A stretch of DNA of 6,764 nucleotides from Gemmatimonadota bacterium (GTDB lineage: Bacteria > Gemmatimonadota > Gemmatimonadetes > Gemmatimonadales > Gemmatimonadaceae): positions 1-6,764 of the forward strand of contig CANJOX010000174.1 of the NCBI GenBank assembly GCA_947475795.1, written 5' to 3'. This document shows positions 1 through 6,175 of this stretch, in pieces; positions within the stretch are counted from its first letter, which is position 1; each line of letters opens with the position of its first letter. The notes below the pieces were generated by a model. The model worked only from the letters and a program-made list of their open reading frames with translations, ran no database searches and had not been told where the DNA came from. A program made the translations under genes and the position numbers.

Positions 1-564
1 ACGCGGGCCAAGGCCGCGGTAGTGGGCAGTGATCTCGAAGACGATGACGAAACGGTGGGCTGGCTCGCTCTGTACGACGGCGATCTCACCACGGCGCGCA
101 AGCGACTGGTGCGCGCGGCGACGCAGCGTGGGGAGCTGGTGGACGCGCTGGGGCTGCTGGCCCGCACCCGGGTGGAGCAGTCGCCCGGGCTGGGGGCGGC
201 GTTTCTCGCCCTGGCCCGCCGCGACAGTGTGGGGGCGGCCGCGCGCTTCGTGTCGCTGGCCGATTCCGTGGGCCCCGCGGCACCGGCATTGCTCACGATG
301 GCGGCGCGGCTGGTGGCGCGCGCCCGCGCGATGGTGCTCTGGGATCGCGTGATCGCCGAGTGGCCCAAGAGCCCCGAAGCCCCCGAATCGCTGCTCGCCT
401 CCGCGCGCGCGCTACGCGACAGTGGTGATGTCCGCGGCGCGACCACGCGCCTGGAGACCCTGCTGGTGGACTACCCCATGAGCGCGCTCGCCCCGCAGGC
501 ACGCCGCGAGCTCGAACGACTGAAAGGGCAGGTGCCACCCGCATCGGCCGCCGTAACGCGATGA
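1..564 (+). CDS. TPR-repeat protein, C-terminal part (5' end outside window)
   Basis: The frame is open from the first base to the TGA at 562-564, giving 187 visible residues. A GTG at 22 could serve as a start, but the frame continues upstream and the protein begins mid-helix, so I read it as the 3' end of a longer gene. The visible part is helical and rich in Ala, Leu and Arg. It contains TPR-like units: one around 'GWLALYDGDLTTARKRL' (residues 20-36), and a clear pair near the end running from 'VIAEWPKSPEAPESLL' through 'ALRDSGDVRGATTRLETLL' to 'DYPMSALAPQARREL'. The last two resemble the tail repeats of BamD/YbgF-like periplasmic TPR proteins, where helix pairs are joined by 'P-x-S-x-x-A-P'. 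TPRs are protein-binding scaffolds, and the partner cannot be told from here. Whether the protein is exported cannot be judged without its N-terminus. The TPR call is fairly sure; the specific role is unknown. Confidence 0.75.
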   Translation, partial: TRAKAAVVGSDLEDDDETVGWLALYDGDLTTARKRLVRAATQRGELVDALGLLARTRVEQSPGLGAAFLALARRDSVGAAARFVSLADSVGPAAPALLTMAARLVARARAMVLWDRVIAEWPKSPEAPESLLASARALRDSGDVRGATTRLETLLVDYPMSALAPQARRELERLKGQVPPASAAVTR

Positions 565-583
565 CCACGTGACCATGACACGC

Positions 584-594
584 GGGTACATTTC
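584..594 (+). promoter_or_regulatory. Putative Bacteroidota-type -7 element (TAnnTTTC) for a leaderless mRNA
   Basis: GGGTACATTTC lies in the 34-base gap between the TPR gene and the ATG at 599, ending 4 bases before that ATG. It matches the Bacteroidota sigma-factor -7 consensus TAnnTTTG except for the last base. A near copy sits at 5139-5149 in the same position relative to the next promoter-proximal gene. In Bacteroidota transcription starts a few bases after this element, which would put the 5' end at or next to the ATG. No clear -33 TTG is visible at the expected distance. The call is inferred from the repeated placement. Confidence 0.5.
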
Positions 595-598
595 CGGT

Positions 599-1900
599 AT
601 GCGCTTGATTGCCAGCCTGTTCTCGGCGGTGCGCCGCCGTGCGGCCGTGCTCGTGACCCTCAGCCTCATGGTGCTGGCCACGGCCCGGTCGCTGTCCGCG
701 CAATCGATGCTGCTGCCCATGGATGACGGCCAGCGCAATCACCTGAAGGCCTACGGTGTGGCCTACCTTGCCCTGAAGAACGGGCAGAAGGCGGAGTGGC
801 TGCTGAACTACCGGGGCGGTTCGTTTCTGCTCCCCGACGCGCCCGATCTGCGTCGTCGCGCCGCGCTCGATGGCGTGAGCATCGAGCTGGTGGACGATGC
901 GGCGGTCGCCTCCATGCGCGCCGAGATCGCCGGCGGGAACATGGACGCCGTCGTGTTGGAGCGTGCGCCGAAGATCGCGATCTATCGTCCCGTGGATCAG
1001 CCACCCTGGGACGATGCGGTCACGCTCGCCCTCACGTATGCCGGCATCGAGTTCACGTCGGTGTGGGACGACGCCGTCATGCAGGGTGACCTGTCCAAGT
1101 ACGACTGGGTGCACCTGCACCACGAAGACTTCACGGGGCAGTTCAACAAGCTGTACCTCGCCTACCGCGATGCCCCGTGGTTCGTCGCGCAGCGCGAACG
1201 CGACATCGCGATGGCCAAGCGCTTCGGCAAAGCCGACGTGCCCGGGCTTAAGAAGGCCGTGGCCGACAACATCCGTGGCTTTGTGGATCGTGGCGGATTC
1301 CTGTTCGCCATGTGCGGCGCCACTGAGTCGCTCGATCTCGCCATCGCGGCCTTCACCGTCGATATCGCGGGACCGTTTTCCGACGGCACGCCGCCGGCGG
1401 CCGATGCCGATGCGCGCATGGATTGGACGCGTTCGCTCGCCTTCACCGGCGCGCACGTGGAGCCGTCGCCGTACATCAACGCGCTCAGCGACATCGACGG
1501 GCATCAGGTGAACGTGCCGGCGCGTCGTCAGCCGCTGGGCACGTTCACGCTGTTCGACTTCTCGGCCAAGCTCGATCCCGTGGCCACGATGCTCGTGCAG
1601 AATCACCGCTCGGTGGTGCCCGACTTCTACGGGGTGACCACCAGCTTCAATCGCGCCATCGTGAAGCCCGGCGTGACGGTGCTGGCCAGCGAAGACGGCG
1701 CGCCGTGGAGCAAGTATCTGCACGGTGACGCGGGCAAGGGTTCGTGGACGTTTCTGGGTGGCCACGATCCTGAAGACGCGCAGCATGCCATCGGCAGCGC
1801 CCCGACCGATCTCTCGCTGCACCCCAACTCGCCCGGCTACCGGCTCATCCTGAACAACGTCCTGTTCCCCGCTGCGAAGAAGAAGCCGCGGAAGACGTGA
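599..1900 (+). CDS. Exported protein of the 'asparagine synthetase B'-labelled family (function unproven)
   Basis: This is a 433-residue protein. The ATG at 599 is preferred over the in-frame GTG at 569 because it starts directly on a typical signal peptide: basic N-region with RRR at 12-14, hydrophobic core about 15-27, and likely cleavage after 'SLSA' at residue 34. The promoter-like element at 584-594 would also lie inside the longer reading. The mature part opens with 'LLPMDDGQRNHLKAYGVAY' (38-56) and 'LLNYRGGSF' (68-76), followed by 'PPWDDAVTLAL' (135-145), 'DWVHLHHEDFTGQ' (169-181), 'GGFLFAMCGATES' (232-244) and a C-terminal 'LHPNSPGYRLILNNVLFP' (407-424). From memory these match a family in Bacteroidota and Gemmatimonadota annotated as asparagine synthetase B. 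I see none of the true AsnB features: no Cys-2 glutaminase start and no SGGxDS ATP-pyrophosphatase loop. The central part, with Cys239 after a hydrophobic strand, suggests a class I glutamine-amidotransferase-like fold, but that is inference. It probably acts in the periplasm or outside the cell. Confidence 0.85.
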   Translation: MRLIASLFSAVRRRAAVLVTLSLMVLATARSLSAQSMLLPMDDGQRNHLKAYGVAYLALKNGQKAEWLLNYRGGSFLLPDAPDLRRRAALDGVSIELVDDAAVASMRAEIAGGNMDAVVLERAPKIAIYRPVDQPPWDDAVTLALTYAGIEFTSVWDDAVMQGDLSKYDWVHLHHEDFTGQFNKLYLAYRDAPWFVAQRERDIAMAKRFGKADVPGLKKAVADNIRGFVDRGGFLFAMCGATESLDLAIAAFTVDIAGPFSDGTPPAADADARMDWTRSLAFTGAHVEPSPYINALSDIDGHQVNVPARRQPLGTFTLFDFSAKLDPVATMLVQNHRSVVPDFYGVTTSFNRAIVKPGVTVLASEDGAPWSKYLHGDAGKGSWTFLGGHDPEDAQHAIGSAPTDLSLHPNSPGYRLILNNVLFPAAKKKPRKT

Positions 1901-2262
1901 CCGGCAAGCGGATGACGAAGGCGGGCGCCAAGGTCATCGGGGAGACGCGTCTGTCCCCGAAGGCCGCCAGCGCCGTGCGGGTGGCCATCAAGCTGGCCGG
2001 CGGCAATGAAGTGTGCTTCGTCTGCACCGTCGACGACGAAAACCTGATCACCACGGCGCGCGTGGTGTTCCGCGGAGATGTGCGCAGCGTGCTTGCCCTG
2101 CCGGGCGTGGCCGAGCGCGGCGAGTTGATGCTGCACAACCATCCGTCGGGGTTGCTGGAGCCCAGTGACGCCGATCTCGAAGTGGCCGCGCGCATTCATG
2201 GCAACGGTGTGGGCTTCGCGATCGTGGACAATGAGGCTACACGTGTGTACGTGGTGGCCGAG
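1897..2262 (+). other. JAB/JAMM metallopeptidase-like domain within the helicase
   Basis: This segment encodes residues 1-122. The HxH-x7-S-x2-D zinc signature is seen directly at H80, H82, S90 and D93, in the RadC-like wording HNHPSG...PSxxD. E38 in 'GNEVCFV' sits where AMSH-type and other peptidase JAMM domains place the catalytic glutamate. The following 'HGNGVGFAIVDNEATRVYVV' (101-120) forms the closing strands of the fold. Residues 123-157 are a linker to the helicase. Known JAMM proteins cleave isopeptide or peptide bonds, whereas RadC proteins have no settled activity. Confidence 0.8.
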
Positions 2263-4461
2263 GTGCCGCGCAGCAAACAGAAGCTGCCGGTATCGCTCGA
2301 CGCGGTGGACGTCACACTCGGTCCGCACGGCCTGATTGCGCAGACGATGCAGCGGGTGACGGGCTCGCGTGAGTACGAGGACCGGCCGAGTCAACGGGCG
2401 ATGGCGGCGGCGGTGGCCGAGACGTTCAACCGCGGCGGGGTGGCGTTGTTGGAGGCGGGCACCGGCGTGGGTAAGTCGCTGGGGTACCTCGTGCCGGCGT
2501 TGCGCTGGGCGGCCGCCAACGGCGAACGCACGATCGTGTCGACGAACACGATCACGCTGCAGGAGCAGTTGGTGGCGAAGGACTTGCCGTTTTTGCAGCG
2601 CGCGCTGACCGATCAGAAAGTGCGGTTCGCGCTGCTCAAGGGGTGGCGCAATTATCTGTGCCTGATGCGCCTCGAGCAGGCGACCGGAGCGGGCGCCTCG
2701 CTGTTCGATGACAGCGGGAGCGGCGATCTGGCGCAGATCGCCGAGTGGGCGGAGACGACGCAGGACGGCTCGCTGGCCGATCTCCCCACCCCGCCGCGCC
2801 CCGATGTGTGGGATGAAGTGGCGGCCGAGCCCGATTTGTGCGGGCGCATGAAGTGTCAGTTTTATGACAAGTGCTTCCTGTTCAAGGCGCGGAAGGAAGC
2901 GGCCGCGGCCGACGTCGTGGTGGTCAACCATCACCTGCTGCTGTCGGACGTCGCCGTGCGGCGGCAGGCGCAGAACTGGGATGACTCCGCCGTGTTGCCG
3001 GCGTACAAGCGACTGGTGATCGACGAGGGGCATCACCTGGAAGATGCCGCCGCCTCGCACCTGGGCAGTTCGATCACACGTCGGGCGCTGGCGCGGCTGT
3101 TCAACCGGCTGGAGCGGCGCGGCAAGGGGCTGCTGCCGGCGCTGGCCGCGAGGCTGGGCGGCTTCAGCGATCTCCACAGCGTGGCCAGTCTCGATCTCGT
3201 ACGCGAGCGCATGTTCTCGAGTGCCGCCACGGCACGCGATCGCACGCAGCTGCTGTTCGAACTGCTGGCGGCGGTGCTCGAGGAGACCGGTGCCCCGGTG
3301 CTGCGGCTCACCGACGCCTTTCAGCAGCATGCCCTGTGGCTCAACGGCATCGAGAGCACGTTGGGGGAGCTGCTCACCGAAATCAGTGCGCTGCAGGACG
3401 GATTGCGGCTGGTCACGGAGCGGCTGGAGAGCGACCAGAAGCGCAGCGAGGAGATGGCGCCGCTGTTGAACGAAGTGCGCGCCGTGACGCGCCGTTTGGC
3501 GGGCGCGGGCGATTCGCTGTCGCGCGGGCTGCAGCCGCCCAAGGACAAGGATCCAGTGGTGCGCTGGATGGAATTCCAGGGCAAGCCCACGGCGAACGAG
3601 CGCAATGTGGCCGTGCACTGCGTGCCGCTCGATCTGGCACCGGTGCTGCGCGACGATCTGTTCGGCCGGGTGGAGACCACGATCATCACCAGCGCCACGC
3701 TCTCCACCGACGGCGGTTTCGGATTTCTCGAGCAACGGCTTGGTCTCGACGGGACGGCGCTCGCGAAGCGCAGCGCGATCTTCGCCTCGCCGTTCGATTA
3801 TCCGCGGCAGGCGATGCTGGTGGTGCCCACCGACCTGCCGGCGCCCAACGAGGATGCGCGCGGGCACTTCGCGGCGGTGGTGCAGCAGCTGCGTGATCTC
3901 ATGCTGGCCAGCGACGGTGGGCTGTTCGGCCTGTTCACCAGTCACCGCGATGTGCGCGAGATGGCGCAGCAGCTGCGGGAGATGGGGCTGGATGGCCGCA
4001 TGCCGTTGCTGGTGCACGGCGAGGAACCGCGCGATGTGCTGTTGCAGCGCTTCCGCGACTCAGGGCGCGCCGTGCTGCTGGGCACGGCCACCTTTTGGGA
4101 GGGCGTCGATGTGCCCGGTGATGCGCTGCGGGGGCTGCTGATTGCCAAGCTGCCCTTTCGCGTCCCCACCGAGCCGATGGTGGCCGCGCAGTGCGAGGCC
4201 ATCGAGGCGCGGGGCGGGAACGCCTTCGTGGAGTTCATGCTCCCCCACGCGTCGCTGCGTCTCAAGCAGGGGTTCGGGCGGCTGATCCGGACCGCCACCG
4301 ACGCCGGGGTCGTGGTCCTCAGCGATCCACGGGTGGTCACCAAACGGTACGGCCGCGACCTGCTGGACGCCCTGCCGCCGGCCCAACGGGTCACGGGGCC
4401 ATGGGGGACGGTGCGGCATGAGGTGTCACGGTTCTATGCGAGCGATCGGCTGAAGAGATAG
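1897..4461 (+). CDS. JAB/JAMM domain fused to DinG/XPD-type Fe-S DNA helicase
   Basis: This 854-residue protein starts at a GTG overlapping the previous stop (GTGA); an in-frame ATG at 1912 is an alternative. Residues about 20-122 form a JAB/JAMM domain: E38, then H80-x-H82-x7-S90-x2-D93 within 'HNHPSGLLEPSDAD'. Residues about 158-854 are a superfamily 2 helicase of the DinG/XPD group. Its parts are a Q motif (R163, Q166), Walker A 'EAGTGVGKS' (186-194), motif Ia 'TNTITLQEQL' (216-225), four iron-sulfur cysteines C255, C315, C320 and C326 in DinG-like spacing, 'VNHHLLLSD' (343-351), motif II DEGH (376-379), 'ITSATLS' (597-603), 'SPFDY' (631-635), motif V 'GTATFWEGVDVPG' (729-741) and motif VI 'QGFGRLIR' (791-798). 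Relatives unwind DNA 5' to 3', including R-loops and blocked forks. Many Gram-positive DinG proteins carry a DnaQ-type exonuclease at the N-terminus; here a metallopeptidase-like domain takes that place. All key residues appear intact. The helicase call is very sure; proteolytic activity is inferred. Confidence 0.95.
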   Translation: MTGKRMTKAGAKVIGETRLSPKAASAVRVAIKLAGGNEVCFVCTVDDENLITTARVVFRGDVRSVLALPGVAERGELMLHNHPSGLLEPSDADLEVAARIHGNGVGFAIVDNEATRVYVVAEVPRSKQKLPVSLDAVDVTLGPHGLIAQTMQRVTGSREYEDRPSQRAMAAAVAETFNRGGVALLEAGTGVGKSLGYLVPALRWAAANGERTIVSTNTITLQEQLVAKDLPFLQRALTDQKVRFALLKGWRNYLCLMRLEQATGAGASLFDDSGSGDLAQIAEWAETTQDGSLADLPTPPRPDVWDEVAAEPDLCGRMKCQFYDKCFLFKARKEAAAADVVVVNHHLLLSDVAVRRQAQNWDDSAVLPAYKRLVIDEGHHLEDAAASHLGSSITRRALARLFNRLERRGKGLLPALAARLGGFSDLHSVASLDLVRERMFSSAATARDRTQLLFELLAAVLEETGAPVLRLTDAFQQHALWLNGIESTLGELLTEISALQDGLRLVTERLESDQKRSEEMAPLLNEVRAVTRRLAGAGDSLSRGLQPPKDKDPVVRWMEFQGKPTANERNVAVHCVPLDLAPVLRDDLFGRVETTIITSATLSTDGGFGFLEQRLGLDGTALAKRSAIFASPFDYPRQAMLVVPTDLPAPNEDARGHFAAVVQQLRDLMLASDGGLFGLFTSHRDVREMAQQLREMGLDGRMPLLVHGEEPRDVLLQRFRDSGRAVLLGTATFWEGVDVPGDALRGLLIAKLPFRVPTEPMVAAQCEAIEARGGNAFVEFMLPHASLRLKQGFGRLIRTATDAGVVVLSDPRVVTKRYGRDLLDALPPAQRVTGPWGTVRHEVSRFYASDRLKR

Positions 4462-4512
4462 GTTGTGCAGGCACCATTCACGTCCCACGCCCCCGGCACT
4501 CACGAGTCCTCC

Positions 4513-5127
4513 ATGTCCACTCCGTCAAAAATCGTTTGCGTCGGCCGCAACTACGTCGCCCACGCCCGTGAAATGGGCAACGACGTGCCTACCGAGCCGA
4601 TGTTCTTTCTCAAGCCGCCGTCGTCGATCATCCGCGAGGGTGATGCGATCGTGCTGCATCCGATCTCGACGCACATCGAGTTCGAAGGGGAGATCGCGCT
4701 GGTGATCGGCAAGCGGCTCACCAAGGCCACCGAAGAAGAGGCCATTGCCGGCATCGCCGGCATCGTGGCGCTGAATGACGTGACCGCCCGCGATCTGCAG
4801 CGCAGCGACAGCCAGTGGTCGCGCGCCAAGGGGATGGACACCTTCTGTCCGATCGGGCCCGAGAGCCCGGCGCCGGCCGACCTGTCGGGGATCACGCTGG
4901 TCACCCGCGTGAACGGGGTGGAGTGCCAGCGGGCCACGGCGGCCGACATGGTGTTCCCCATCCCGATGCTGCTGTCGTTCATCTCGCGGTTCATGACGCT
5001 CGAGCCGGGCGATATCGTGGCCACGGGCACGCCGGCGGGCACGAAGGCGCTGCACCCGGGCGATGTGGTCGAAGTCGAGTTGGTGGGACTGAGCATCGTG
5101 ACCAATCCCGTCGTCGCCGGCACCTGA
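4513..5127 (+). CDS. Fumarylacetoacetate hydrolase (FAH) family protein, FAHD1/YcgM-like
   Basis: This 204-residue protein is about the length of the single-domain FAHD1/YcgM group (roughly 210-220). The ATG at 4513 is chosen over an in-frame GTG at 4465 because the family begins with 'KIVCVGRNY' close to the N-terminus and the extra 16 residues look unrelated. Conserved parts are 'GRNYVAHAREMG' (11-22) with the lid His17 and Glu20, the metal ligands E58 and E60 in 'EFEGEIALVIGK', D89 in 'LNDVTARDLQ', K106 in 'RAKGMDTFCP', 'FPIPMLLSFIS' (148-158) and 'ATGTPAG' (170-176). Members use Mg2+ or Mn2+ to cleave acylpyruvates, decarboxylate or tautomerise oxaloacetate, or handle ring-cleavage products such as hydroxyheptadienedioate. 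The substrate cannot be fixed from sequence, and no aromatic-degradation genes lie nearby, so a housekeeping role (oxaloacetate or acylpyruvate clearance) is more likely. No Shine-Dalgarno precedes the start. The gene follows the helicase by 51 bases. Confidence 0.93.
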   Translation: MSTPSKIVCVGRNYVAHAREMGNDVPTEPMFFLKPPSSIIREGDAIVLHPISTHIEFEGEIALVIGKRLTKATEEEAIAGIAGIVALNDVTARDLQRSDSQWSRAKGMDTFCPIGPESPAPADLSGITLVTRVNGVECQRATAADMVFPIPMLLSFISRFMTLEPGDIVATGTPAGTKALHPGDVVEVELVGLSIVTNPVVAGT

Positions 5128-5138
5128 GCGGCGATCCC

Positions 5139-5149
5139 GGGTATCTTTC
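5139..5149 (+). promoter_or_regulatory. Second TAnnTTTC promoter-like element, 5 bases before a start codon
   Basis: GGGTATCTTTC occupies the 27-base gap between the FAH gene and the ATG at 5155. It agrees with the element at 584-594 in 9 of 11 positions and has almost the same distance to its ATG (5 bases versus 4). The match to the Bacteroidota -7 consensus TAnnTTTG lacks only the last base. No convincing -33 TTG is seen. It would start a new transcript for the 5155-6174 gene and the cyclophilin behind it, probably leaderless. Confidence 0.5.
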
Positions 5150-5154
5150 GGACC

Positions 5155-6174
5155 ATGTCGCCGTTGTCCCCTCCCCGCAGTCCGCTGCCTCCCTCGCCGG
5201 CTCCTGAGCACGAGCCATCGGGGGCTACGGCGCGCGTACGCGTGCTGTCGGCGCGGGCGCGGTCGGGCGGGGCGGTCCGTGAGAAGCAACGGCAGTCACG
5301 CGCGGTGCTGGCGGCCGTGGCGATCCACGTGGTGGTGGGGGCCGTGCTCGTGCAGCTCCTCACCTTCGGGCACGGCATTCCGGCGTGGCTGCGCTTCGGG
5401 GCGTCGGATCAGCTGACGGAGGAGCGACTCACCTACGTCACGCCGCGTGAGCCCGCCAAGCCAGCCCCGGCGGCGCCTGTGCGCCGAGCCGTGGCGGCGC
5501 GTCCGTCGGTCACACCGTCGGTGACGGTCCCCGCGGCACCGGCCGCGGAGCCATCGGCGCCCATGGCCGCCGCGCCGCGCGATACCGGGAGCGGCGTGGG
5601 CGCGGGGGCCGGGGTCGGCATCGGCACCGCCGATCCGGCGGTGCGCGGGGTGCGGCCGGGGTATTACGACGGCCGCGTCTGGCGGGATCCGGTCGTGGTC
5701 GGGAATGCCGGTGGCGGTGGTGGCGGAGATCGCGCCGACAATCTCGACAGCATCATGGGCTTCATGCTCACGCAGGCGCGCGACTCGCTCGACTCCCTCA
5801 ACCGGGCGCAGGGGCGCACGGGACGCCAGCCCGGCGATTGGACCCGCACGGGCAAGAACGGCGAGAAGTGGGGCTGGGACAGCCAAGGCATCCGGCTGGG
5901 CAAGGTCATGATCCCCAACGCGCTGCTGGCGCTGTTGCCGCTCAACGCCGCCACGGCCGCCAACATGAGCGGCAACATGTCGCGCATGGATTCGGACCGC
6001 CGCCTCGCGGCATCGCGGGCCGACATCATGCGCATGTCCGAGCGTGGTATGGGAGAAGCGGACTTCCGCAAGATCGTGAATGAGCTGCGCGACCGTCGCG
6101 AGAAGGAACGCCGCGACCGATTGAAGGCGCCGAGTGCCACCGTGGCGGCGCCGGTCAAGGGCAGCGACAAGTAG
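5155..6174 (+). CDS. Single-pass membrane protein with TonB-like N-terminus and unknown C-terminal domain
   Basis: I do not recognise this 339-residue protein as a named family. Residues 1-20 are Ser/Pro-rich, 25-49 strongly basic (cytoplasmic side), and 50-71 form one transmembrane helix containing 'AIHVVVGAVLVQLL'. Then come an 'EERLTYVTPRE' stretch (89-99), an Ala/Pro-rich spacer (100-141), a glycine-rich run (145-157), a Gly6 run (186-191) and a more ordered C-terminal part. That part includes 'DNLDSIMGFMLTQARDSLDSL' (195-215), 'GKNGEKWGWDSQGIRLGK' (233-250), 'IPNALLALLPLN' (253-264) and a highly charged final helix (about 302-323). The basic tail, single helix and proline-rich periplasmic arm recall TonB or energy-transducer proteins, but no TonB C-terminal beta domain is visible. 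It is probably anchored in the inner membrane with its bulk in the periplasm. One base separates its stop from the cyclophilin start, so the two are likely co-transcribed. The ATG is supported by the promoter-like element 5 bases upstream. Confidence 0.8.
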   Translation: MSPLSPPRSPLPPSPAPEHEPSGATARVRVLSARARSGGAVREKQRQSRAVLAAVAIHVVVGAVLVQLLTFGHGIPAWLRFGASDQLTEERLTYVTPREPAKPAPAAPVRRAVAARPSVTPSVTVPAAPAAEPSAPMAAAPRDTGSGVGAGAGVGIGTADPAVRGVRPGYYDGRVWRDPVVVGNAGGGGGGDRADNLDSIMGFMLTQARDSLDSLNRAQGRTGRQPGDWTRTGKNGEKWGWDSQGIRLGKVMIPNALLALLPLNAATAANMSGNMSRMDSDRRLAASRADIMRMSERGMGEADFRKIVNELRDRREKERRDRLKAPSATVAAPVKGSDK

Positions 6175-6175
6175 C

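Noticed and set aside
569..598. Earlier GTG start for the exported protein
   Set aside because: It would add ten residues before an already complete signal peptide and would place the promoter-like element inside the coding region.
293..1822. A 509-codon open frame on the minus strand opposite the exported protein gene
   Set aside because: It is rich in Arg, His, Gly and Val without domain motifs, and it lies antisense to a gene with clear family motifs. Strong GC bias at third codon positions keeps an antisense frame open by default.
1837..4017. A 726-codon minus-strand open frame opposite the helicase
   Set aside because: Its composition (His, Arg, Gln, Leu) is that of a codon shadow and it has no recognisable motif. 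The plus-strand helicase explains the DNA fully.
4459..4467. TAGGTTGTG as a possible third -7 promoter element before the FAH gene
   Set aside because: It lacks the third T of TAnnTTTG, lacks the GGG prefix seen in the other two copies, overlaps the helicase stop and lies about 46 bases from the start codon, so it is too weak to list as a feature.
4465..4512. Earlier GTG start for the FAH-family protein
   Set aside because: The extra 16 residues have no counterpart in the family, which begins close to the 'KIVCVGRNY' strand.
5100..5155. Possible terminator hairpin in the gap after the FAH gene
   Set aside because: Only a short CCCGGG palindrome is present, without a long stem or a T run. 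No intrinsic terminator is visible anywhere in the window.
5570..5720. Glycine-rich GC repeat region as a DNA repeat or recombination site
   Set aside because: The repetition is at protein level (Gly/Ala codons) and the DNA copies are not regular, so low-complexity coding explains it.
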